Origin: SpSt-600 sp042408195
GTDB lineage: Bacteria; Chloroflexota; Anaerolineae; SpSt-600
Direction: 5' to 3'
DNA length: 64,000 bases
Assembly: GCA_042408195.1 (NCBI GenBank)
Contig: JBHOQL010000107.1
Location: 34,919-98,918, forward strand
The position numbers were made by a program, and so were the translations under genes. Positions 8,030 through 16,507 of this stretch are shown one piece after another (within the stretch, counting starts at the first letter, position 1; every line of letters begins with the position of its first letter). The notes below the pieces were generated by a model, which saw nothing but the letters and a program-made list of their open reading frames with translations, was not told the DNA's origin and ran no database searches.

Positions 8030-9792
8030 TAATCAAAGTTGAACCTTCTAAAGATGCCACCCTGTTGGAAATCACCCGCACTAAAGGCATTGCCCTGATA
8101 GCGCCATGCGGTGGACGGGGCAAGTGCGGCCGTTGTATAGTCCGAATCGTTGAAGGTGAGGTCTCCCCACCTACTCACGCTGATCAACGATTTCTCTCCT
8201 TAGTACAACTCGCTCGTGGATACCGACTGGCTTGTCAGGCTAGGCCTCTTTCCCTTTGTCACATTTACATACCCCCCGAGTCCTTATCTTTCTCCCAGCG
8301 AATCCAGCTCGAAGGCCAAGAAGTTCCGGCAAAGCCCGAACCTCCTGTCCGGGCGTATCATATAACCCTTTCCCCGCCTTCCTTACAGGACCTTCGCTCC
8401 GATGCTGAGAGGATTGTCCAGGCCCTCGAAAGCCTTTACGGGATAAAGGTTTCTCTGGATTTCTCTTTCCTCCGCGAGCTCCCTGAAAAGCTCCGGGGCC
8501 AGAACTGGCAAGGGAAAGTTGTAGTCCGCGGGGACGAGGTCATTTCCCTCCTCCCTCCGGAAGCTTCCCTTCTGGGCTTGGCCATAGACCTGGGAACCAC
8601 CAAAATCGCCTTTTACCTTGTAGACCTTGAAAGTGGCCGGACCCTATCAGTGCGGGGTATTGTGAACCCTCAGAGCTCATACGGCGAAGACATTATCTCC
8701 CGGATAACCTATGCTCTGCAAAAACCGGAGGGGGCGACCGAGCTTCAGAAGATTGTTATAGGGAGTATAAATGAGGTGACAAAAGAGATGTGCACCGAGA
8801 TAGGGGCAGACCCCTCCCAGGTGGTTGAATCGGTAGTGGTGGGGAACACCGCCATGCACCACTTGCTGCTTGGGTTGCCAGTCCGCCAACTCGGATACGC
8901 TCCTTACGTTCCGGCCGTCCAGAGCGCCTTAGAGGTAAAGGCGCGGGAACTGGGCCTGAACTTTGCTCCCGGGGCTGTGGTTTATTTCCCGCCCCTCATC
9001 GCTGGATTTGTCGGAAGTGACCACGTGGCAGCCCTCCTGGCCACGGGTTTTAGCGAGGTAGAAGGTCCAGCTCTGCTCTTGGACATCGGCACTAATACCG
9101 AAATATGCCTGGCCCACGGGGGCAGATTGATAAGCCTTTCCTGTGCTTCCGGCCCTGCTTTTGAGGGAGCTCATATTTCTTGCGGGATGAAAGCCTCTCC
9201 GGGAGCCATTGAAAGTTTCTCCTTAGACGACGATGGGGTTAAATTCCAGACCATAGATGACCTACCCCCGGTAGGGCTGTGTGGGTCAGGTATTCTGGAC
9301 GTGGTGGCGCAACTCCGAAAAGCTGGAATAATAGATCCCAGTGGACGGATGGGTACGCATCCTCTGGTGCGTAGGGTGGATGGTCAGGCTGCCTTTGTAA
9401 TTGTGGAGGAAACCCCTGAACAGCGCCCAATCCTCTTAACTCAGAAGGATGTAAGAGAAATCCAACTGGCCAAAGGGGCTATCCGTACGGGCATCGAAGT
9501 GCTCCTCAGGGAAACGAACTCTAACCCGGAAGATGTCCGAGAAGTAGTGCTAGCCGGAGCCTTTGGCACATACCTTAGAACCGAAAGCGCTGTGGAGATC
9601 GGGATGTTCCCCAGGATACCTCTGGAACGTTTCCGCCAGGTGGGGAACGCCGCCGGGACTGGGGCGACGGCCATGCTCATTTCTACCTGGATGAGAGCTG
9701 AAGCTGAAAAGCTGGCCCGGAGAATTGAATACATTGAACTTGCCGCCGTCCCCGACTTTGCCCAGCTATTTGCCAAAGCAATGCTCCTTTGA
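8026..9792 (+). CDS. RACE/AcsV-type reductive activator of corrinoid proteins (DUF4445)
   Basis: These proteins use a 2Fe-2S cluster and ATP to reduce inactive Co(II) corrinoid proteins. Residues 1-85 form a plant-type ferredoxin domain with Cys28, Cys34, Cys37 and Cys70 (CGGRGKCGRC, then LACQ). The large C-terminal part is the ASKHA-fold DUF4445 with GLAIDLGTTKIA, LLLDIGTNTEICL and VVLAGAFGTYL. The frame stays open back to an ATG at 7936, but that would overlap pncC by 94 bases. The TTG at 8026, overlapping the pncC stop, places the ferredoxin domain at the very N-terminus and gives 588 residues. An AcsV role for the corrinoid iron-sulfur protein fits the Wood-Ljungdahl genes elsewhere in the window. 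Activation of a methyltransferase system is equally possible. Confidence 0.88.
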   Translation: MIIKVEPSKDATLLEITRTKGIALIAPCGGRGKCGRCIVRIVEGEVSPPTHADQRFLSLVQLARGYRLACQARPLSLCHIYIPPESLSFSQRIQLEGQEVPAKPEPPVRAYHITLSPPSLQDLRSDAERIVQALESLYGIKVSLDFSFLRELPEKLRGQNWQGKVVVRGDEVISLLPPEASLLGLAIDLGTTKIAFYLVDLESGRTLSVRGIVNPQSSYGEDIISRITYALQKPEGATELQKIVIGSINEVTKEMCTEIGADPSQVVESVVVGNTAMHHLLLGLPVRQLGYAPYVPAVQSALEVKARELGLNFAPGAVVYFPPLIAGFVGSDHVAALLATGFSEVEGPALLLDIGTNTEICLAHGGRLISLSCASGPAFEGAHISCGMKASPGAIESFSLDDDGVKFQTIDDLPPVGLCGSGILDVVAQLRKAGIIDPSGRMGTHPLVRRVDGQAAFVIVEETPEQRPILLTQKDVREIQLAKGAIRTGIEVLLRETNSNPEDVREVVLAGAFGTYLRTESAVEIGMFPRIPLERFRQVGNAAGTGATAMLISTWMRAEAEKLARRIEYIELAAVPDFAQLFAKAMLL

Positions 9793-9919
9793 CTGATTTT
9801 GACGGAAGCTGCATTCCGTGGTAGAGGTTTTCCAGAAAGCAAAACAAGTATTTCAGGCAGATGAAGCTCAGCATGCTCTCAAAACGATGGCGACAAAATC
9901 TGTATTAGCGAGGTGTAAG

Positions 9920-11728
9920 ATGGCATACGTTTACCATGGCCGATTGCTGCTAGTAGACCTTAACGAGTGTTCCATTCAAGAAGTCCCGGTGGAGGAAAAA
10001 GACGTGAGGGAATTCCTCATGGGGAGTGGACTTGGCGCTGAGCTCTTCCGCCGGGATGAAGCTTACCGAAAAGCTCCCCTTTCCCCTCAGAGCCCCCTTT
10101 ATGTTATAAATGGTTTGCTCACAGGTTCTTTCATCCCGACTGCCTCCAAGACGAGTTTCTGTGCCCGCTCGCCCTTAACGAAAATCTGGTGCGAGGCGAC
10201 AGTCGGGGGATATTTCGGTTCAATGCTCCGCTTTGCTGGTTACGATGGGATAATTTTCACGGGAAAAGCTGAAAAACCCCTTTACCTCTGGGTAACTGAA
10301 GGCAAGGCTGAGTTGCGCGATGCTTCACGCCTGTGGGGGCTGGATACCTACCGCACAGCAGAGGCCATCAGAGCCGAAACGCACCCCAAGGCCCAAGTGG
10401 CTGCCATTGGTCCTGCAGGGGAGAATCAGGTTTTCACTGCCTCCGTAATGATCGGCGGCCTCGATGGGAGGGCTGCGGGGAGAGGTGGCATGGGGGCAGT
10501 GATGGGATCCAAAAATCTCAAGGCCATAGCTGCTTTCGGGACCGCGCGCCTCCGTTACTACAACGAGCAGGGCCTCAAGGAAGAGATCCGGCGAGTTAAT
10601 CCCAGAATAAAGGAGAACACCGTCGCCCTTGGGATGTGGGGGACGGCAGGGGGTGTTCTCAGAGCTGAGGCCTACGGTGATTTCCCCCTGAAGAACTGGC
10701 GTGAAGGGAGCTGGCCCGACGGAGCCGCAAAAATCTCCGGTCAACGCATTCGGGAGACTATCTTCGTAAGGGATTACCGCTGCTTTGCTTGCCCCATCGC
10801 CTGCGGGAAAGACGTGAAACTCAAAAGAGGCGACCAAGAGGTCATAGTATCGGGACCAGAATACGAAACGGTGGCCGGGTTTGGGGGAATGTGTCTCATA
10901 GACAACCTTGAGGCCATAGCTGAGGCTAACGATCTATGCAATCGCCTGGGCCTTGATACTATTTCCGTATCGGCAACCATAGCTTTTGCTATAGAAGCCT
11001 TTGAAAGGGGACTCATCACCGAAAAGGACACAGGAGGATACGCCCTTCAGTGGGGCGACCCGGAAGGCGTTCTGAGCTTAATAGAGGACATAGCTTACAA
11101 GAGGGGACTTGGAGAACTTTTAGCCATGGGTGTAAAGCGAGCAGCTGAAGCCCTGGGCCCCCAAGCTCAAGAATTTGCTGTCCACGTCAAGGGCATGGAA
11201 GTGCCATACCATGACCCGAGGGCCTTCACAGGGATGGCCCTCAACTACGCCACTGCCAACCGCGGAGCCTGCCATCTGGAATCCCTCACGTACTGGGTAG
11301 GCTACGGAGTGAGAATAGATGAACTCTACATTCCTGAGGATTATCACCCTCATTCTTCCCGAGGCAAAGCCAGGATGGTGGTGGACTTTCAGAATTACAT
11401 GACTCTCTACAACGCTCTGGGACTTTGCAAGTTTGCCGGAAGAGGCAATCTTCCGCCCAGTCTCCTGGCCCGTTGGCTCAACCTTGCGCTGGGGTGGGAG
11501 GTTACGGGAGAAGAACTGATGGCCACGGGCGAGCGCCTCTTCAATCTCAAAAGGGCTTTAAATGTGGAAATGGGGATCACCCGGTCCGATGATACCCTAC
11601 CCTCTCGCTTGCTGAAAGAGGCCAGGCCTTCCGGCGGAGCGGCCGGAGTACTCCCTGAACTTGAACTCATGCTGGAGGAATACTACCAGATCCGAAAGTG
11701 GGATAAAAGAGGAAGACCTTTTATTTAA
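9920..11728 (+). CDS. aor: Tungsten-type aldehyde:ferredoxin oxidoreductase
   Basis: AOR-family enzymes interconvert aldehydes and carboxylic acids with ferredoxin, using a bis-pyranopterin W (or Mo) centre and a 4Fe-4S cluster. The cluster ligands are CFACPIAC (Cys288, Cys291, Cys295) and a distant Cys near residue 503 (LGLCKFAG). Pterin-binding motifs GRAAGRGGMGAVMGSKNLKA and ANRGACHLES are clear. An open frame extends upstream to 9818. I chose ATG 9920 because MAYVYHGRLLLVDL is the normal family start and a weak AGGTG site precedes it, giving 602 residues. The enzyme could reduce acetate to acetaldehyde or detoxify aldehydes, and the physiological substrate cannot be told from sequence. 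Confidence 0.93.
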   Translation: MAYVYHGRLLLVDLNECSIQEVPVEEKDVREFLMGSGLGAELFRRDEAYRKAPLSPQSPLYVINGLLTGSFIPTASKTSFCARSPLTKIWCEATVGGYFGSMLRFAGYDGIIFTGKAEKPLYLWVTEGKAELRDASRLWGLDTYRTAEAIRAETHPKAQVAAIGPAGENQVFTASVMIGGLDGRAAGRGGMGAVMGSKNLKAIAAFGTARLRYYNEQGLKEEIRRVNPRIKENTVALGMWGTAGGVLRAEAYGDFPLKNWREGSWPDGAAKISGQRIRETIFVRDYRCFACPIACGKDVKLKRGDQEVIVSGPEYETVAGFGGMCLIDNLEAIAEANDLCNRLGLDTISVSATIAFAIEAFERGLITEKDTGGYALQWGDPEGVLSLIEDIAYKRGLGELLAMGVKRAAEALGPQAQEFAVHVKGMEVPYHDPRAFTGMALNYATANRGACHLESLTYWVGYGVRIDELYIPEDYHPHSSRGKARMVVDFQNYMTLYNALGLCKFAGRGNLPPSLLARWLNLALGWEVTGEELMATGERLFNLKRALNVEMGITRSDDTLPSRLLKEARPSGGAAGVLPELELMLEEYYQIRKWDKRGRPFI

Positions 11729-12136
11729 ATCCGGCACATTCTCTTCTAATTGGCCGGAAAGTCTCTCTTACGGGCAAACCCGGAGTCAGCAGGGGAGGAA
11801 AACATAGGGTGGAGAGGAACTCTTCCTCGAAACCCAACTTTTTAAGTATTTAAAGCTCGGGCATGAGTTGGGACGGACAAGACGATGGCAACAAAGTGGT
11901 CTGGGTCCTTTCTGCTATTTTCTCCTCATCTCGGGCCAAAAGCGATTATTTCTGTTTGAGCGAAGTAAAAGGGCCTAAATATCCCTTGTCTGCGCAGACA
12001 TTGAACCTGCCTATTTGCATAGCCGGCAGAGCCGGAAAAGATGTCAGCCTCTGAAACAAAGCGTAGGTAAAGGAAACAGGACTTATTAAGCCTCAGGAGT
12101 TACGGGGTAGCGCTTAAATCCCTAGGGAGGTAGACC
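11729..12136. other. 408-bp intergenic stretch upstream of the MFS gene
   Basis: I see no supported gene. The stretch has a short inverted repeat around CCGG just after aor and a TAGCGCTTA element near 12107-12115 that resembles half of the perfect GTTAGCGCTAAC palindrome at 18190. A strong Shine-Dalgarno (AGGGAGG) sits at the right end for the MFS gene. No clear promoter was found. Confidence 0.45.
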
Positions 12137-13495
12137 ATGAGGGAATTCAAGAAAATCCTGTTTTACATCCGCTATTCTCTGGGCAATTTCGCCAACACAA
12201 TCGCCTATCAAGTCTTCGGCAACCGCATCCAGTTTTACTACGTGGACATTTTGGGACTGAATGCGGCGATCGCTGGAATGATCTGGAGCCTTTACGGTGT
12301 CTGGAATGCCCTCAACGACCCACTCATGGGCCAAATTTCTGACCGAACTCGCACTCGGATGGGCAGACGCGTCCCTTACGTTCTTTTCGGGGCGATCCCG
12401 TTAGGTCTTTCGTTCTTCTTCCTTTGGACACCGCCAGGCCACAGCCCCCTCTTGTTAGCCATTTACTTTTTCCTCATTCTCTTCATCTTTGACGGCCTCT
12501 ACAGCCTTACTTGGATTGCATATACCTCCTTGTTCCCGGAAATCGCAGTTACTGTGCGGGACCGAGTCAATTTATCGGCTGCACGTGAGGTCCTGGCAGT
12601 CATCGCCCTCTTACTTTCTTACATTTTAGCACCTATCCTGGCCGAGACCATGGGATACATATGGATGGGAGCCATCATGGGGGCTACCATCGCACTTGGA
12701 TACTTGATCTCAATTCTGGGCATCCGGGAACGTCCGCTGGCAAAAGAGGAGGACACTGTAAGCTTGCTCCAAGCCTTGAAAATCGTCCTTTCCAGCCGTC
12801 CCTTTCGCTGGTTCCTGGGCGCCAACATGGCCAAAGAATACATCTGGCTGGTTCTGGCCGCGACACTCCCCTTCTGGCGCAAGTACGCCTTGGGCATCAC
12901 GGGCAAGACCGAAATCTTCGGGATCATGATGAATCCTGGGGATGTGGAAGCAATCCTGCTGGGATTGCCCATATTGCTCACTGCGCCCTCCATCCTGCTT
13001 TGGCGCCCTATCGTTCCTCGCTTGGGCTATCGCAGGGCCTGGATTCTGGCCAGCTTTGCCTTTATTCCCGGTCTCCTGCTGATGGCTTTCGCCCACAATT
13101 TCTACACAGGCCTGTTGGGGACTATCTTGGCCGCACCAGGGCTGGCAGGCTCCATGATCATGCCGTTTCCGGTCCTTTCGGAAATCGTGGACCACGATGC
13201 AGCCCAGCACGGCTACCGCCGGGAGGGTATATTCTTCGGAATGAATGCCGGGATCATCAAATTGGCTTTCTCCGCTCAAGGGCTCTTGTTCGCGGGAATA
13301 ATGGCCGCTGCCGGATACGTAGCTGGAAGCGATGTCCAGCCTGCCAGCGCTATTTGGGGCATTCGCTTCCTCATCGGTATTACACCGGTGATCGCTTGCC
13401 TCATTATCGCTTATTGCATGTACAAGTATCCTCTGGGAAGAACCCGCACGGTAAAGGAGATGCCCTTTCAGGAGATCGCACTGGCCGACGAATAA
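12137..13495 (+). CDS. MFS transporter, GPH (MelB-like) cation:sugar symporter family
   Basis: The 452-residue protein has about 12 hydrophobic segments. It carries the family signature NDPLMGQISDRTRTRMGRR in the loop after the second helix. GPH carriers import glycosides, pentoses or sulfosugars with H+ or Na+. The ribosome binding site AGGGAGG precedes the ATG at proper spacing. It lies 11 bases upstream of a PLP enzyme gene, so the pair is probably an operon and the carrier may bring in that enzyme's substrate or a precursor. Substrate cannot be assigned. Confidence 0.88.
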   Translation: MREFKKILFYIRYSLGNFANTIAYQVFGNRIQFYYVDILGLNAAIAGMIWSLYGVWNALNDPLMGQISDRTRTRMGRRVPYVLFGAIPLGLSFFFLWTPPGHSPLLLAIYFFLILFIFDGLYSLTWIAYTSLFPEIAVTVRDRVNLSAAREVLAVIALLLSYILAPILAETMGYIWMGAIMGATIALGYLISILGIRERPLAKEEDTVSLLQALKIVLSSRPFRWFLGANMAKEYIWLVLAATLPFWRKYALGITGKTEIFGIMMNPGDVEAILLGLPILLTAPSILLWRPIVPRLGYRRAWILASFAFIPGLLLMAFAHNFYTGLLGTILAAPGLAGSMIMPFPVLSEIVDHDAAQHGYRREGIFFGMNAGIIKLAFSAQGLLFAGIMAAAGYVAGSDVQPASAIWGIRFLIGITPVIACLIIAYCMYKYPLGRTRTVKEMPFQEIALADE

Positions 13496-13506
13496 GGAGG
13501 AGAACC

Positions 13507-14934
13507 ATGCCCATCCCACAGAAAGGCTTATCCAAGGAGGAAATTCTCACTGCACTGGAACGCTTCAAGGCCCACGACCTAAACTGGAAAGCAGGGCGAG
13601 TGTGGGCATATGTTTATAATCCTGGGGACGAAATCCGCGAAGTGGTTGAGCAAGCTTATACAATGTTCCTCACCGAGAACGCCCTGGATCCGACCGTCTT
13701 TCCCAGCCTATTGCGGCTGGAGGTAGAGGTTGTCCGGATGCTGGCGGATTTGCTGAGAGGGGATGAAAATGTTGTAGGAAATGTAACCTCCGGAGGAACG
13801 GAAAGCATCCTGTTGGCGGTAAAAGCGGCAAGGGACTGGGCCCGCGCCCAACGGCCTGAAATCACTATCCCGGAAATGGTGCTTCCGATGACTGCGCATG
13901 CTGCTTTCCACAAAGCTGCCCATTATTTTGGAGTTAAGCCTGTGATTGTTCCATTTAATCCTGAAACATACCGCGCTGATGTAGAGGCAATGCGAAAGGC
14001 CATCACCGAGAACACAATCCTCCTGGTCGCCTCCGCACCTTGCTATTCTCACGGAGTAGTAGACCCTATAGAAGAAATCGGAGCTCTAGCCCTGGAAAAG
14101 GGGTTGCTCTTTCACGTGGACGCTTGCGTAGGAGGCCTCCATCTCTCCTTCATGAGGAAGATGGGCTATCCGGTGCCCAACTTTGACTTCAGTGTACCAG
14201 GCGTCACGTCAATCTCCGTGGACATGCACAAGTACGGGTATGCAGCTAAGGGATGTTCCATCATCTTGTATCGAAACAAGGAGTTAAGACGGTACCAGAT
14301 TTTCGCTTGCTCGGAAACCACAGGCTACGCCTTGATTAACCCCACTCTCCTTAGCAGCCGCACCGGTGCACCAATCGCCGGAGCGTGGGCAATCTTAAAC
14401 TACCTCGGGGAAGAGGGGTATTGCCGCATTGTCCGAGCCGTACAGGAAGCCACCCAGAAGCTGATAGAGGGAATCAGTGCTATAGAAGGGTTGCGGATCC
14501 TGGGCCAGCCGGATATGTGCATGTTCTCCTTCACCTCCGATACGGTAAACGTCTTTCTATTAGCGGATGAGATGCGGCGGCGAGGATGGTACCTACAGCC
14601 CCAGTTCTCCACCCCCCTCTCTCCGCGCAGCCTACATGTATCCGTGACTTACGGGACAATCCCCGCAGTAGATGCACTTCTGGCCGATTTACGGGATGCG
14701 GTGGAAGTGATCCAAAAGATGCCCGAGCCAGATCCGCAGCTCGTTCAAGCAATGGTTACAGTACTGCTGGAAAACCCTACTCCAGAAGCCATAGCCCATA
14801 TGTTATCTGCAGCAGGCATTAAGACCACTGAGTTGCCTCGGGATATGGCTCTCATCAACGAAATTCTGGATGCACTACCCTCTGAAGTGGTCAATGACCT
14901 TTTGATCGGCTACTTTAATGACCTTTACGCATAA
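13507..14934 (+). CDS. PLP-dependent group II decarboxylase / sphingosine-1-phosphate-lyase-like enzyme
   Basis: This is a fold-type I PLP enzyme of 475 residues. The phosphate-binding segment is VTSGGTESILLAVKAARD, the cofactor Asp is in HVDACVGG, and the Schiff-base Lys is in SVDMHKYGYAAKGCS. Overall it most resembles the S1P-lyase/glutamate-decarboxylase family. The frame is open far upstream through the MFS gene. The real start is the ATG at 13507 behind a perfect AAGGAGG site. Possible reactions are cleavage of a phosphorylated amino alcohol or decarboxylation of an amino acid. The sequence does not decide between them. Confidence 0.88.
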   Translation: MPIPQKGLSKEEILTALERFKAHDLNWKAGRVWAYVYNPGDEIREVVEQAYTMFLTENALDPTVFPSLLRLEVEVVRMLADLLRGDENVVGNVTSGGTESILLAVKAARDWARAQRPEITIPEMVLPMTAHAAFHKAAHYFGVKPVIVPFNPETYRADVEAMRKAITENTILLVASAPCYSHGVVDPIEEIGALALEKGLLFHVDACVGGLHLSFMRKMGYPVPNFDFSVPGVTSISVDMHKYGYAAKGCSIILYRNKELRRYQIFACSETTGYALINPTLLSSRTGAPIAGAWAILNYLGEEGYCRIVRAVQEATQKLIEGISAIEGLRILGQPDMCMFSFTSDTVNVFLLADEMRRRGWYLQPQFSTPLSPRSLHVSVTYGTIPAVDALLADLRDAVEVIQKMPEPDPQLVQAMVTVLLENPTPEAIAHMLSAAGIKTTELPRDMALINEILDALPSEVVNDLLIGYFNDLYA

Positions 14935-14945
14935 CAACTTAATAG

Positions 14946-14976
14946 GGCCTTGGCTCTAATGCGCTAACTCAAGGCC
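14946..14976 (+). terminator. Possible hairpin between convergent genes
   Basis: GGCCTTG at 14946-14952 pairs with CAAGGCC at 14970-14976 around a 17-base loop. It lies between the PLP gene and the convergent ecfT gene. No T-tract follows, so termination is only a guess. Confidence 0.3.
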
Positions 14977-15000
14977 TATATGGGCTGGACTGGCCTGGTA

Positions 15001-15885
15001 TCAGAACCCGAACCACCGCAGGACCAAATCGGGTACCCAAAACCCTCCAATCCCCAAGCCAATTCGCACGAAGGTAGAGGCTACCAATAGCAGCACGCTA
15101 AAGGCGATGAGGGCATAGTCTCGCGGCGCGTATCGCAACTCGTGAATCCATGTGCGGGGGCGCAGGCCGAAACAGCGCAGGTCCATCGCGTTGATGATGT
15201 CCTCCGCCCCAACGATCGCGTTGATGGTCACTGGAACGATGAGAGGAGCCATCTTCCGAATCTGAGCGATTAGCCCCCCTGTCAGTTTTTCAACCTCGTA
15301 ACCCCGCGCTCGCTGTGCATCCAGCGTAATGCTGAAATCCCGCGCCAACGTAGGCACGAACCGGAAAGCCAAGTCCATGGAAAAGGCTACCTTATCGGGC
15401 AGCCCCAAATATCGGAAAGTTACCCCGTAGTGATTGGGGTTGAAAGTGTATGCCACGGGGATAAAGAGGGTGGCGACGGTAAGCATCCGAACCATCTGGC
15501 TTACAGCAAAGACCAATTTCTCCACCGTGATGGTAGGGTGGATCTCCCATCCCACCCTCGGGATGACCCACCGAACCTCCCAGATAACGTGGTAGCTCCC
15601 CCGCAGGACCTCCACAGGCCCGCCTCGCCCTGTTAGAACCGCGTTGATTCCGATGATAACCACCACCAGAATCAGAACAAAGGTCCATATCCGGCGGGTC
15701 TCCCGCCACGTCAGCCGACAAAGGAAATAATATACCAAGGTGAGGCCGAAGAAAAAGAGCAAAAACCGCAGATCCCAGAACTGGATCACCGAAAAGAGGA
15801 CAGCCAGCATAAAGATCCACCGCGCTCGCGGGTCCAACTTTTGGATGAAGGTATTGCGCTCCCGGTAACGCCACGAGACCAGCAT
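15001..15885 (-). CDS. ecfT: Energy-coupling factor transporter transmembrane protein EcfT
   Basis: This is the scaffold subunit that couples the two ATPases to the substrate-binding S component of an ECF-type vitamin or metal importer. It has 294 residues, an N-terminal KLDPRARW motif, several hydrophobic segments, and the coupling-helix motif DAQRARGYE typical of EcfT. A second family-like motif (NAMDLRCFG) follows about 50 residues later. It is the last gene of an A-S-T cluster on the minus strand. The start ATG follows an AGGAGG site. Confidence 0.92.
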   Translation of the reverse strand: MLVSWRYRERNTFIQKLDPRARWIFMLAVLFSVIQFWDLRFLLFFFGLTLVYYFLCRLTWRETRRIWTFVLILVVVIIGINAVLTGRGGPVEVLRGSYHVIWEVRWVIPRVGWEIHPTITVEKLVFAVSQMVRMLTVATLFIPVAYTFNPNHYGVTFRYLGLPDKVAFSMDLAFRFVPTLARDFSITLDAQRARGYEVEKLTGGLIAQIRKMAPLIVPVTINAIVGAEDIINAMDLRCFGLRPRTWIHELRYAPRDYALIAFSVLLLVASTFVRIGLGIGGFWVPDLVLRWFGF

Positions 15886-15906
15886 CCGTCCTCCTGGGTT
15901 GGTTTA

Positions 15907-15933
15907 CAGCGGCGGCCTAAAAGGCCGCCGCTG
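15907..15933 (-). other. Perfect intercistronic hairpin between ecfS and ecfT
   Basis: CAGCGGCGGCC at 15907-15917 pairs perfectly with GGCCGCCGCTG at 15923-15933 around a 5-base loop. No T-run follows on the minus strand. It may stabilise or process the transcript, or partly terminate it so that the T subunit is made at a different level. Confidence 0.6.
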
Positions 15934-15946
15934 ATGGACCCTTAAT

Positions 15947-16399
15947 TTACCGCCCGGTCCGGGCGGTTATGGCGCTGTAGGCAATCATCAAGATGGGCAC
16001 CAGGATAACACCATTGACGACGTCCGTCAAGCCTGCGGGCAAAAAGTAGCCAACAAGGGCTGTCCTGAGGTCAATCCCGGAGACCCATATCTCCGAAAGT
16101 GATGCTAAGAGCATTCCCACAATCGCGCCCAAGGCAGAAAAGATATCGGCAATGACTAAGGACCGAGTGCTGCGGAAATCCCGAATTAGAAGCCCCGCGA
16201 ATCCCGGGATCAGCCCCATGATGCCGTTGCCCAGGTCCCACCAAAACCAGAAGCCCCAGCCGGAGAGGGCATCACCAATGATGTTCCCCAAGAAACCGCT
16301 GATAAAGCCCACCCATGGCCCAAAGGCAACGCCGAAGAACATGGGGATACAAACGGCAGGACGAAAGGCTATGTTGCCTGCGGCGGGAAGGGCTAACAT
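15947..16399 (-). CDS. ECF transporter S component, 5' end interrupted by an in-frame stop
   Basis: The 150-residue readable part has 4-5 hydrophobic segments typical of substrate-specific S components (LPAAGNIAFRPAV, GFLGNIIGDALSG, GNGIMGLIPGFAG). From ATG 16399 it lacks the usual first part of helix 1. Upstream in the same frame lies an ATG at 16495 with a GAGG site, then 11 further sense codons, a TAA at 16457-16459, and then residues IVLAALGAALYGVLSFATN, which are clearly S-component sequence. The gene is therefore either a recent pseudogene, a sequencing or assembly error, or is made from the internal ATG in a shortened form. Substrate unknown. Confidence 0.75.
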   Translation of the reverse strand: MLALPAAGNIAFRPAVCIPMFFGVAFGPWVGFISGFLGNIIGDALSGWGFWFWWDLGNGIMGLIPGFAGLLIRDFRSTRSLVIADIFSALGAIVGMLLASLSEIWVSGIDLRTALVGYFLPAGLTDVVNGVILVPILMIAYSAITARTGR

Positions 16400-16456
16400 G
16401 TTTGTGGCAAAGGAGAGGACGCCATAGAGAGCCGCCCCTAGTGCCGCAAGGACTAT

Positions 16457-16495
16457 TTAGCGAGTCCCAAAGGCATACCACTTTTTCTCTCGCAT
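16457..16495 (-). other. Stop-bearing 5' end of the ECF S-component gene
   Basis: The rc reads ATG at 16495, then REKKWYAFGTR, then TAA. The S-component frame resumes directly after the TAA with IVLAALGAALYG. A Shine-Dalgarno-like AGAGG lies about 6 bases upstream of the ATG, so this is probably the ancestral start. Only one base change (for example G to T in a GAA codon) is needed to explain the stop. Confidence 0.7.
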
Positions 16496-16507
16496 GGTAA
16501 CCTCTTT

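Noticed and set aside
12661..13506. Upstream extension of the PLP enzyme frame
   Set aside because: It overlaps the MFS gene in another frame, gives Pro/Arg/His-rich nonsense, and a perfect ribosome binding site marks the ATG at 13507.
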